6,297 bases of DNA from Thermoleophilia bacterium. GTDB taxonomy: Bacteria; Actinomycetota; Thermoleophilia; Gaiellales; SKUG01. How positions within the stretch are numbered: the first letter of the stretch is position 1; every line of letters starts with the position of its first letter. The notes beneath the pieces were generated by a model. That model had not been told where the DNA came from and ran no database searches. It saw only the letters and a program-made list of their open reading frames with translations. The stretch is taken from positions 1 through 6,297 of the forward strand of contig JAOPYW010000305.1 in assembly GCA_025964405.1 (NCBI GenBank), written 5' to 3'. This document shows positions 1 to 6,170 of this stretch, in pieces. The position numbers and the translations under genes are program-made.

Positions 1-12
1 GGGATTGCTACT

Positions 13-47
13 GTATCGCGAGCGCCGGATGCAGCGGCGGCCGATAC
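13..47. repeat. Two-part inverted repeat (possible hairpin)
   Basis: The outer arms are GTATCG (13-18) and CGATAC (42-47). The inner arms are CGCCG (23-27) and CGGCG (35-39), around a 7-nt loop, with a 4/2-nt internal bulge between the stems. It lies beside a TAG at 53-55. Either a terminator-like hairpin or chance is possible, as no T-tract follows on either strand. Confidence 0.3.
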
Positions 48-175
48 GCCCCTAGTCGAGGGCCATTCACGCGGCCGTCCCACGGGTCGATCGAGCGTCG
101 CTCGGTACGGAACTCGCCCCTCCGCGCAGATGCGTCGGGACCGGACAGACTGCCGCGGGCACCGGACGCAGTCGC

Positions 176-194
176 GCCCCGACCCGAGCGGGGC
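176..194 (-). terminator. GC hairpin after the permease stop codon
   Basis: A 6-bp perfect GC stem, GCCCCG (176-181) with CGGGGC (189-194), has a 7-nt loop. Its near arm starts 15 nt after the permease TGA (212-210, minus strand). No T-tract follows on the minus strand, so this is not a canonical intrinsic terminator. U-tract-less hairpins are often proposed as terminators in high-GC actinobacteria. A second weaker dyad (131-170) follows and could reinforce it. Confidence 0.35.
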
Positions 195-209
195 AGCCTC
201 GAGCCGGTG

Positions 210-1667
210 TCAGGCGTCGCTGCGTGCGCCGAACGGGGCGCGTGCGCTGGCGAACGGGGCCGGGCGGCTGCCGGCGATCGTCGAGCGATGCTGCAGCTCG
301 GGACGCAGGTCGAGCGAGGCGAACGGTGTGGTGGTCCGCACGGCGGCAGCCTCCGACGCAGGGGAGACGCGCGGCGCGGCCGGAGCCGACGACGACGGCG
401 CGTGCTCGGCCACGACCGCAGGCGCGGCGAAGGGATCCGCGAGCGGCGCGGCGTTCCAGCCGAGCGGCGGCAGCTCCTGCGAGGCGGCCGCGACCGCCGA
501 ACGAACCGTCACGGGCATCGACGCATGCACCGGGGCCGGTGTCGGCACCGACGCTTCGTCGACGTGCGGGACGCGCACGAACTCCGGCTCGGTGGCGACG
601 CCGCAGATCGTGGCGTCGTGATCGACCGTCAGGGGTGCGGCAACGTTGGCCAGCACGGCGGCCGTCGTCGTCACGTCGGCAGCCGGCGCCATCGCCACGC
701 GGGCACGGCGGCGCTTCTCCTTCGACCACCATTCGGCGCCGTAGTAGGAACCCACCACGAAGAGGCCGGCGAGCACCTGGATGCCGACGGTCTCGTAGGT
801 CGGTACGACCTCGAACCAACGCGCCCACCAGTCGGGCGTCGTGAACGGCAGCGGGTGGTTGCCGATCACGCCGAGCGTCTGCAGCGTGCGTGCCGAGCCA
901 CCGATCATCACCACGAGCACCACGCCGAGGAGCACGCCGGTGAGCACGAGCATCTTCTTGTAGGGCAGCTTGTGGTGGAGGAAGAACGTCAGGAACCCGA
1001 CGATGGCGGTGCCGATCAACCCGAGCAGGGTACCCATGAACACGGCCCCGCCGCCGGCGACGAGGTTGAGGTTCTGCAGGAACAGCACGACCTCGAACCC
1101 CTCGCGGTACACGGCCGTGAAGCCGAGCGCGACGAAGCCCCAGTACTTGACCTTCTCGCCGCCCTCGCTCGAGGTGACGAGGTCACGCTTCCTGGAGTTG
1201 AGGTCCTTGATGTGGTCGGTCCAGTAGACCTTGTGGAAGAACCAGTTCATGACCAGCAGCAGCACCACCACGGCCACGAGCCCCGTGAGCGCGAGCAGCA
1301 CGTCGTTGCTGAGGGGGAGCGACTGCACGACCGACGTCATCACGAACCACGTCAGCACGGTCGCGAGGAACGCGGAGGCCACGCCGAGCACGACCGGGCG
1401 GCGATAGCCCTGGCGGGTGCCGAGGAAGCTCGCGGTGATCGCCGCGAAGATGAGCACGGCCTCGAGCCCCTCGCGGAACACGATCACCGACGCGTTGACG
1501 ATGCTCGTGACCTTCGATTGCGCACCCGGGTCGACGGCGGTCGGGTCGGCTTCACCGGAGGCCGCCACCATCGAGATCGCGACGATGAACACGACGGCGA
1601 AGCCGAGCGCCCAGGCGATGAGCCGATTGGTGGAGATGCGTGTCTTGCCCTGCGCGTCGGTCTGCAT
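210..1667 (-). CDS. FTR1/EfeU-family iron permease with long C-terminal tail
   Basis: This is a probable iron permease of the FTR1 family (485 aa), in the cytoplasmic membrane. It carries both family signatures, REGLE at residues 65-69 and REGFE at 188-192, whose acidic residues are thought to bind and pass iron. Hydrophobic segments lie near 16-36, 57-80, 92-113, 122-143, 176-198, 206-229, 237-256 and 293-311. Charged loops at 145-175 and 231-238 and the basic SKEKRRRAR (315-323) suggest both termini are cytoplasmic. The core ends near residue 318. The last ~165 residues are Ala/Pro-rich and disordered-looking, which is unusual since EfeU is about 280 aa. High GC at third codon positions continues through the tail, so it looks truly translated. 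The ATG at 1667 is preceded by a leaderless-type promoter rather than a ribosome site. No EfeO or EfeB partner lies in view, and the downstream side is cut by the window edge. Confidence 0.9.
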   Translation of the reverse strand: MQTDAQGKTRISTNRLIAWALGFAVVFIVAISMVAASGEADPTAVDPGAQSKVTSIVNASVIVFREGLEAVLIFAAITASFLGTRQGYRRPVVLGVASAFLATVLTWFVMTSVVQSLPLSNDVLLALTGLVAVVVLLLVMNWFFHKVYWTDHIKDLNSRKRDLVTSSEGGEKVKYWGFVALGFTAVYREGFEVVLFLQNLNLVAGGGAVFMGTLLGLIGTAIVGFLTFFLHHKLPYKKMLVLTGVLLGVVLVVMIGGSARTLQTLGVIGNHPLPFTTPDWWARWFEVVPTYETVGIQVLAGLFVVGSYYGAEWWSKEKRRRARVAMAPAADVTTTAAVLANVAAPLTVDHDATICGVATEPEFVRVPHVDEASVPTPAPVHASMPVTVRSAVAAASQELPPLGWNAAPLADPFAAPAVVAEHAPSSSAPAAPRVSPASEAAAVRTTTPFASLDLRPELQHRSTIAGSRPAPFASARAPFGARSDA

Positions 1668-1704
1668 GGCCCGACGCTATCACACTGTCAGGTGCGCCTT
1701 ACAA
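1668..1704 (-). promoter_or_regulatory. Putative leaderless promoter of the iron permease gene
   Basis: On the minus strand, TAGCGT (1679-1674) fits the actinobacterial -10 pattern TAnnnT. It is followed by exactly 6 nt and then the ATG at 1667, so transcription would start at the A of the start codon. A candidate -35, TTGTAA (1704-1699), sits 19 nt upstream of it. An alternative -10 read as GATAGC gives a 17-nt spacer. No purine-rich ribosome site precedes the ATG. The element implies the permease can be transcribed separately from the MarR-like gene 83 bp upstream. Confidence 0.5.
1686..1703. promoter_or_regulatory. Imperfect palindrome over the permease -35 region (operator candidate)
   Basis: TGTCAGGTG followed directly by CGCCTTACA forms an 18-bp dyad in which 7 of 9 position pairs are complementary. 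It overlaps the candidate -35 hexamer, where a bound repressor would block transcription. The AGG...CCT cores recall iron-regulator boxes. However, only 4 bases separate them here, against 9 in the DtxR/IdeR consensus, so it is not a DtxR box. The neighbouring MarR-like protein is a candidate ligand by position only. Confidence 0.35.
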
Positions 1705-1750
1705 GCCTTGCCGGCGTGCGTTGGCCCCTCGCGGCCCGGCGTCGCCCCGG

Positions 1751-2119
1751 TCAGCCTGCGGTGCGCGCGATGGGCACGACGGCCGCGACGGATCCGAGCC
1801 CCGGGAGCGCGCTGCTCTCGGCCGCGAGCCGCTTGGAGGGCTGCACGAGCACGCGGCGTGCGTCGCGCGGATCCGGCACGCGTACGATCCAATCGGCCAG
1901 CTCCACCTGCTCGAGCAGGCGACTCATCGATGCGGTGCTGATGCCGACCCGTCGGCTCAGGTCGGCGGCGCTGGTCGCGCCCGCGTCGAGCACGTGTACG
2001 AGCACCTCGGCCTGGTGCGCCGTGATGCCCCGCTCGACGCGCCACAGCGCCAGGCCACCCAGCAGCCCCGCGAGCGCTCCGAGCCGATCGAACCGCCCGG
2101 TGTTGTCGTCGTCGGCCAT
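1751..2119 (-). CDS. Short MarR-like winged-helix transcriptional regulator
   Basis: This 122-aa protein is a likely DNA-binding regulator. Residues 33-45 (TAHQAEVLVHVLD) match the helix before the MarR helix-turn-helix. Residues 50-60 (SAADLSRRVGI) and 61-73 (STASMSRLLEQVE) form the helix-turn-helix with its recognition helix. The wing at 79-93 carries VPDPRDARRVLVQ, close to the MarR signature D-x-R-D-x-R. Typical MarR proteins are about 140-150 aa with long terminal dimerisation helices. Here the C-terminus after the wing is only about 27 residues, Ala/Pro-rich and poorly helical, so dimerisation may differ. The ATG at 2119 shares its A with the TGA of the upstream gene and has GGGAG 7 nt upstream, which supports this start and translational coupling. 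The ligand is unknown. The iron permease lies 83 bp downstream on the same strand. Confidence 0.75.
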   Translation of the reverse strand: MADDDNTGRFDRLGALAGLLGGLALWRVERGITAHQAEVLVHVLDAGATSAADLSRRVGISTASMSRLLEQVELADWIVRVPDPRDARRVLVQPSKRLAAESSALPGLGSVAAVVPIARTAG

Positions 2120-2445
2120 CAGGTTTCTCCCGCAGCACTGGCGGCTGCCGCTCCGTGCTTGGCGACGAGGGTCCAGTCCTCGCCATGTTCGATGCCGTGC
2201 TCGACGTCTGCCAGCACGTGACCGTTGGCTACGATGAATTGCACGGCGGACGCGCGAGCTCGCTCGAGCACCGCGCGGGGCACCACCAGCATCTCCGAAC
2301 AGTTGTCGAGCGCGCATTCGCAGATGATCGTGAACAGGCCCGAGGTGCCGCCATCGAGCGATTCGATCGCCTCGACCACCCGCTCGTTGATCGCACGCAG
2401 GTTCGCTTCTCGCTTACCGGCCTGATGTGCTCGCGATGCAGACAT
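2119..2445 (-). CDS. Small CxC-x4-C protein of unknown function
   Basis: This 108-aa soluble protein has no signal peptide or membrane segment. An N-terminal basic/helical stretch (KREANLRAINERV, 11-23) leads to a compact core: FTIICECALDNCSEM (38-52) with Cys42, Cys44 and Cys49, then a helix (PRAVLERAR, 56-64) and FIVANGHV (70-77) with His76. The order F-x-CEC-x4-C ... GH resembles a short uncharacterised actinobacterial family that I recall as CECGxxxC ... PGH. I cannot confirm this without a search. Three Cys plus one His could bind zinc or iron, which is inference. An upstream in-frame TTG at 2475 would add 10 residues, but only the ATG at 2445 has GGAGG upstream (12 nt, slightly long). 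The gene ends in TGATG, coupled to the MarR-like gene, so the two are probably made together. Function is unknown. Confidence 0.75.
   Translation of the reverse strand: MSASRAHQAGKREANLRAINERVVEAIESLDGGTSGLFTIICECALDNCSEMLVVPRAVLERARASAVQFIVANGHVLADVEHGIEHGEDWTLVAKHGAAAASAAGET
2127..2131 (-). promoter_or_regulatory. Ribosome binding site of the MarR-like gene
   Basis: GGGAG on the minus strand ends 7 nt before the ATG at 2119 and lies inside the last codons of the upstream gene. With the TGATG stop/start overlap it fixes the start and indicates coupled translation. A longer reading of this frame back to 2317 would run through the upstream gene in another frame and is not needed. Confidence 0.6.
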
Positions 2446-2457
2446 TCGGTGCGGGAT

Positions 2458-2462
2458 CCTCC
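2458..2462 (-). promoter_or_regulatory. Ribosome binding site deciding the start of the small Cys protein
   Basis: GGAGG on the minus strand lies 12 nt before the ATG at 2445. The alternative TTG at 2475 has no purine-rich stretch upstream. The spacing is longer than ideal, so the start is probable rather than certain. Confidence 0.45.
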
Positions 2463-2499
2463 GTCGCTCGCCCAACGGAGGCGATGCCAGTCACGGGCA

Positions 2500-2521
2500 A
2501 TCCTACCGCCGATCTGCGGTA
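2500..2521. promoter_or_regulatory. Perfect 6-bp dyad overlapping a -10-like hexamer after pheT
   Basis: TACCGC (2504-2509) and GCGGTA (2516-2521) are perfect inverted arms around 6 nt, starting 10 bp after the pheT stop. On the minus strand the dyad runs into TAGGAT (2505-2500), a TAnnnT-type -10 that shares CGGTAGG with the pheS promoter. No good -35 is visible. It could be a short terminator for pheT (though no T-tract follows), an operator for the small-protein/MarR pair, or chance. If TAGGAT is used, the 5' leader would be about 50 nt. Confidence 0.35.
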
Positions 2522-2531
2522 TCGCGCACGT

Positions 2532-5027
2532 TCAGCTCCGTAAGACTGCACCGAACCGCTCCGCGAGCGCGGTCACGATCGTCGCACGCACGTCGGCCGT
2601 CTCCTGGTCGGTGAGCGTCCGACCGTGCGCGCGGAAGGTCAGCCGCAGCGCCAGCGAATGGTGTCCGGCCTCGACCGGGGCGCCGACGTATCGATCGAAG
2701 ACGGTGACGTGTTCGAGCAGCTCGCCCCCGGCCGCGCGGGCCGCTGCGAGCACGGCCCCCCCGCTGACGTCGTCGCCGAGCACGACGGCGATGTCCTCGA
2801 GTACGGGCGGGAATTCGCTGTAGGCCGTGAACGTCGCGACGCCGGTGCGCGCCGATTCGATCGCGGCCAGGTCGAGGTGCACCACGTACACCGGCTGCTC
2901 CACCGACTGCGCGCGCGTGAAGCGGGGGTGCAGCGCGCCCACCCAGCCGACGAGGGGGCCGGGCGCACCGGCCGGCAGGCCGGACGTGGCGGGGGCGTCG
3001 AGCGGCGCGTGCAGCTGCGCGACCTGACCCGGGTGCAGCCACTGCGGCGGGTTCGGCAGCGCACGCACGTCGGCCTCGATGCCGGCCGCGGCGAGCAGCG
3101 CGGTCGCCACGCCGACGGCGGCCGGGGCGTCGACGGGCACGCCGGGAGCATCCCACCGTCCGTACCCGAGCTCCCCGGTGAGCAGCACGGCGAGCACGTC
3201 GCGCTCGTGCGCGAAGCGCGGCAGGCCGTCGGCCCCGAGCGTGCCGTCGGGTGCAGCGTGAAAGGTGCGGCCGACCTCGAAGATCGCCACGTCGGTCGTG
3301 CCCGCGGCGACGTTTCGGCGGGCCACCTCGAGGTGGCTGGGCGCGAGCGAGGTACGCAGTTCGGCGTGGTCGACGGTCATCGGGTTGGCGAGGCGCACCA
3401 CGTCCTCCTCGTCGACCCCGAGGGAGGTGGCGCTGTCAGGTGCGACGAGCCCGTAGGTGACGACCTCGTGCAGGCCGAGCCCGACGGCGACGTCCTCGAG
3501 CAGGCGGCGCAGTCGCTGCGGCCCGGTCAGCAGGGCGCCACCGCTCGTCACTGCGGGCAGTACGCTCGGCACCTCCGCGAGGCGGAACCGACCGAGCTCC
3601 TCGACCAGGTCGATCGGGCGGGTGGTGTCGAACATGCGCCAGTGCGGCACGGTGACGCGCCAGTGGTCGTCGAACGCCTCCGTCGCGTAGCCGAGCGCGT
3701 GCAGCGTCGCCTCCGCATCGGTCGGGTCGATGTCGATGCCGAGCATGCGCGGGGCGAGGGCCGCCGGCAGCTCGACCACGGGCAGGGGCGGCAGCGCGCC
3801 ACCGGCCTGCACGTCGATGACGCCCGCCACGAGCTGCGCACCGCAGAGGTCGGTGAGGAGCCGTGCGGCGAGCCGCAGCGCCAGTTCAGGCGCGTACGGG
3901 TCGAGCCCCTTCTCGAAACGCGAACTCGACTCCGAGCGCAGGCCCATGCGGCGCGAGGTGCGCTGCACCGAGAGGCCGTCGAAGCTGGCGGCCTCGAGCA
4001 CGAGCGTCGTCGTCTCGGCGGTCACCTCGACGTGCGCGGCACCCATGATGCCGGCGATCACCGCAGGCCGCAGGGCGTCGGCGATCACGAGCGTGTCGGT
4101 CGTCAGCTTCCGCTCGACGTCGTCGAGCGTCGTGATCGGCTCGTCCTCGGTGGCGCGGCGCACGATGATCTGCCGACCGGCGACCTGGTCGGAGTCGAAG
4201 GCGTGGAGCGGCTGGCCCGTCAGCAGCATCACGTAGTTGGTGACGTCGACGACGTTGTTGATGGAGCGCATGCCCGCCTGCACGAGGCGCGCGCGGAGCC
4301 AGTGTGGGCTGGGCCCGACCGTGACGTCGGTGAACGCCGTGGCCATGTAGCGCGGGCACAGGTCGCCGGCCTGCACGTCGACCGACACGAAGTCGGAGAC
4401 GTGACTCCGGCCCGTGGGGGCGAGCTCCGGCAGCGCGCCGGGCGCGAACTCGAGCCCTGCCGCGACGGCCAGCTCCCGCGCGACGCCGTACACGCCGAGG
4501 CAGTCGGGCCGGTTGCCCGTGATCTCCAGTTCGAGCAGCTGGTCACCGAGCGGCACGTGGCCGTGCAGCGGCGTGCCGGGCGTCCAGTCACCCGGCAGCA
4601 GCATGATGCCGTCGTGGTTGGTGGAGAGGCCGAGCTCACGCTCGCTCATCATCATCCCGCGGCTGTCGATGCCGCGCAGCTTCGCCTCGCGGATCTGCAT
4701 GCCGTCGGGCATGGTGCCGCCCGGCAGCACGACCGCCACCGTGTCGCCCTGCGCGAAGTTCGACGCCCCGCACACGATCTGCTGGGGCGCGTCGCGACCG
4801 ATGTCGACCTGCACGAGCCGCAGCTTGTCGGCGTCGGGGTGCGGTTCGAACTCGATGACGCGACCGACCACGAAGTGCGCGGCCTGCGCGCCACCGGCGT
4901 CGGCCACGCCGAACTGGGTGATGCCTTCGACGGCGGTGCCGCTGATCGTGAGCAGCTCCGCAGCATGCTCGATGTCAGGTGCGTCGCCGGAGATGTATTC
5001 GGTGAGCCAGGCGTAGGGAACGATCAT
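2532..5027 (-). CDS. pheT: Phenylalanyl-tRNA synthetase beta subunit
   Basis: This 831-aa beta subunit forms the cytoplasmic alpha2-beta2 enzyme that charges tRNA-Phe, and it proofreads mischarged Tyr. Domains appear in order: N-terminal segment 1-45; EMAP-type tRNA-binding OB fold about 50-155 (FEPHPDADKLRLVQVD, CGASNF); NRPD-containing linker near 172; B3/4 editing domain about 210-390, with INNVVDVTNYVMLLTGQPLH (256-275) and GLRSESSSRFEKGLDP (362-377); B5 domain about 412-485 with D467, D473, E476 and E477 of its D...DLVEE motif; catalytic-core-like domain about 490-715; and FDX-ACB anticodon-binding domain about 733-831 (LRLTFRAHGRTLTDQE). His275 and Glu345 match the known editing-pocket His and Glu, so editing looks intact. 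GIMGAA (327-332) replaces the more usual GIMGGA. Length is normal to slightly long. The ATG at 5027 is 3 bp after the pheS stop with only a weak ribosome site, which implies translational coupling. Confidence 0.98.
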   Translation of the reverse strand: MIVPYAWLTEYISGDAPDIEHAAELLTISGTAVEGITQFGVADAGGAQAAHFVVGRVIEFEPHPDADKLRLVQVDIGRDAPQQIVCGASNFAQGDTVAVVLPGGTMPDGMQIREAKLRGIDSRGMMMSERELGLSTNHDGIMLLPGDWTPGTPLHGHVPLGDQLLELEITGNRPDCLGVYGVARELAVAAGLEFAPGALPELAPTGRSHVSDFVSVDVQAGDLCPRYMATAFTDVTVGPSPHWLRARLVQAGMRSINNVVDVTNYVMLLTGQPLHAFDSDQVAGRQIIVRRATEDEPITTLDDVERKLTTDTLVIADALRPAVIAGIMGAAHVEVTAETTTLVLEAASFDGLSVQRTSRRMGLRSESSSRFEKGLDPYAPELALRLAARLLTDLCGAQLVAGVIDVQAGGALPPLPVVELPAALAPRMLGIDIDPTDAEATLHALGYATEAFDDHWRVTVPHWRMFDTTRPIDLVEELGRFRLAEVPSVLPAVTSGGALLTGPQRLRRLLEDVAVGLGLHEVVTYGLVAPDSATSLGVDEEDVVRLANPMTVDHAELRTSLAPSHLEVARRNVAAGTTDVAIFEVGRTFHAAPDGTLGADGLPRFAHERDVLAVLLTGELGYGRWDAPGVPVDAPAAVGVATALLAAAGIEADVRALPNPPQWLHPGQVAQLHAPLDAPATSGLPAGAPGPLVGWVGALHPRFTRAQSVEQPVYVVHLDLAAIESARTGVATFTAYSEFPPVLEDIAVVLGDDVSGGAVLAAARAAGGELLEHVTVFDRYVGAPVEAGHHSLALRLTFRAHGRTLTDQETADVRATIVTALAERFGAVLRS

Positions 5028-5030
5028 GGT

Positions 5031-6134
5031 CTAGGGCCGCCCGGGGAATTGGCGCACGAAGCGCAGGTCGTTCTGGAAGAGGTGGCGCAGGTCGGGGAAG
5101 TCGTGGCGCAGCATCGCGACGCGATCGATGCCGATGCCGAAGGCGAAGCCCGACACGCGGTCGGCGTCGTAGCCCACCGCCTCGAAGACGTTCGGGTCGA
5201 CCATGCCGGCACCCATGATCTCGATCCATCCCTCGCCCCGGCAGACGCGGCACTTGTCACTGGCGCCCTCGCCCTGGGCGTCGCCCTCCGGCGCGCGGCC
5301 CGACCCCATGCAGTTGAAGCACTGCACGTCGGCCTCGACGCTCGGTTCGGTGAACGGGAAGAAGTGGGTGCGCAGGCGGATCTCGAGCTTGCCGCCGAAG
5401 AGCGTGCCGAGGAACTGCTCCATCGTGCCCTTGAGGTGCGCGAGCGTGAGCCCCTCGTCGACGGCGAGCGCCTCCATCTGGTGGAACATGTCGCTGTGCG
5501 TGGCATCGATGTCGTCGCGGCGGTAGACCCGGCCCGGGTGCACCACGTAGAGCGGCGGCTTGGTCAGCTGCATCGTGCGCAGCTGCGCCGTGGAGGTCTG
5601 CGTGCGCAGGATGAGCGCGTCGTCGTTCGCCCCCGCGTTCGCGTCGTGGCCCTCGATGTAGAACGTGTCGGTGGGGTTGCGGGCCGGGTGGCCGACGGGC
5701 GTGTTGAGCGCCGAGAAGCCGTACCACTCGCTCTCGACCTCGGGCGCGTCGATCACCGCGTAGCCCATGCCGAGGAAGATGTCCTCGAGCAGGCGGCGCG
5801 TCTGCGTCAGCAGGTGCAGGGTGCCCTGCGGCACCGCGCGGGCGGGGAGCGTCATGTCGACCACGTCGCGCGCGACCTGCGCGTCGAGTTCGGCGTCGGC
5901 CAGCTCGGCGCCGCGCGCGGCGACGTACTCCTCGAGCTGGCGGCGGGCGACGTTGCCCTCCTTGCCGACGTGGCCGCGATCCTCCGGCGGCAGGTTGCGG
6001 ATGTCGCCGAGCAGCAGCACGAGGGGCCCCGACTTGCCCAGGTGCCGCACCTTCGCCGCGTCGAGTTCCGCGACGGTGGTCGCAGCTTCCAGTTCAGCGC
6101 GCGCGTCGCGCGCCAGTTGCTCGATGTCCGCCAT
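5031..6134 (-). CDS. pheS: Phenylalanyl-tRNA synthetase alpha subunit
   Basis: This 367-aa catalytic subunit activates phenylalanine with ATP and transfers it to tRNA-Phe. Residues 1-85 form the coiled-coil arm (HLGKSG, 31-36). The class II core follows, with GHPARNPTDTFY (148-159), motif 2 region GRVYRRDDIDATHSDMFHQM (201-220), FPFTEPSVE (259-267) and motif 3 GFAFGIGIDRVAMLR (329-343). By comparison with Thermus PheS, the Phe pocket residues Ser181, Gln184, Gln219, Glu221, Phe259, Phe261 and Ala331 are kept. Two oddities stand out. RTHTSP is RTQTST here, so the pocket His is Gln179. The four-Cys element (Cys272, 275, 295, 298) found in many bacterial PheS has 19 residues between its Cys pairs instead of about 4. 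The ATG at 6134 follows a leaderless-type -10. pheT follows after 3 bp. Confidence 0.98.
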   Translation of the reverse strand: MADIEQLARDARAELEAATTVAELDAAKVRHLGKSGPLVLLLGDIRNLPPEDRGHVGKEGNVARRQLEEYVAARGAELADAELDAQVARDVVDMTLPARAVPQGTLHLLTQTRRLLEDIFLGMGYAVIDAPEVESEWYGFSALNTPVGHPARNPTDTFYIEGHDANAGANDDALILRTQTSTAQLRTMQLTKPPLYVVHPGRVYRRDDIDATHSDMFHQMEALAVDEGLTLAHLKGTMEQFLGTLFGGKLEIRLRTHFFPFTEPSVEADVQCFNCMGSGRAPEGDAQGEGASDKCRVCRGEGWIEIMGAGMVDPNVFEAVGYDADRVSGFAFGIGIDRVAMLRHDFPDLRHLFQNDLRFVRQFPGRP

Positions 6135-6146
6135 GGGGGCAGCCTA
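6135..6146 (-). promoter_or_regulatory. Putative leaderless promoter of pheST
   Basis: On the minus strand TAGGCT (6146-6141) fits the -10 pattern TAnnnT and is followed by exactly 6 nt (GCCCCC) before the pheS ATG at 6134. Transcription would begin at the start codon. No convincing -35 is seen upstream and no ribosome site is present. Only 36 bp separate pheS from the divergent gene, so there is no room on this side for a T-box or a leader-peptide attenuator of the enterobacterial type. Confidence 0.5.
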
Positions 6147-6170
6147 CCGGTCGGAGCAGGGTGTGCGAGC

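Larger units (their letters stand above)
1..209. other. Gene-free stretch downstream of the iron permease gene
   Basis: I see no supportable gene here. Frame 2 of the plus strand is open from the window edge and closes with TAG at 53-55, so it could be the last 17 codons of a convergent plus-strand gene. That is too short to identify. The stretch holds several inverted repeats: GTATCG (13-18) with CGATAC (42-47), enclosing a second stem CGCCG (23-27) / CGGCG (35-39); TGCGTC (131-136) with GACGCA (165-170); and a compact GC hairpin at 176-194. Their position after a gene end, and possibly between convergent genes, fits transcription termination. GC-rich DNA also gives such dyads by chance. Confidence 0.5.

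Noticed and set aside
2..55. C-terminal end of a convergent plus-strand gene
   Set aside because: Only 17 codons before a TAG and no recognisable motif. It is possible but cannot be supported as a gene.
67..828. Minus-strand 253-codon frame overlapping the permease tail
   Set aside because: It is Arg-rich and low complexity, a shifted-frame shadow. The permease frame continues with good codon use through the same DNA.
1686..1703. DtxR/IdeR iron box upstream of the permease
   Set aside because: The AGG and CCT half-sites are 4 bases apart, not 9, and the outer TTA/TAA positions do not match.
207..2237. Plus-strand open frame of 676 codons antisense to the permease and MarR-like genes
   Set aside because: It is His/Arg/Glu/Asp-rich with no domain. 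It is the antisense shadow expected opposite GC-rich codons, and the opposite strand encodes clear families.
2446..2475. TTG start at 2475 for the small Cys protein
   Set aside because: It has no ribosome site. The ATG at 2445 has GGAGG upstream and matches the expected short N-terminus.
2155..2823. Plus-strand 222-codon frame spanning the small gene and the pheT end
   Set aside because: It shows no family resemblance and lies antisense to two supported genes.
6098..6114. Alternating GCGCGC palindrome near the pheS 5' end
   Set aside because: It is explained by Ala/Arg codons of the PheS coiled-coil arm in GC-rich DNA.
6135..6170. T-box riboswitch or leader-peptide attenuator before pheS
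   Set aside because: The gap to the divergent gene is 36 bp and the promoter appears to abut the start codon, leaving no leader.
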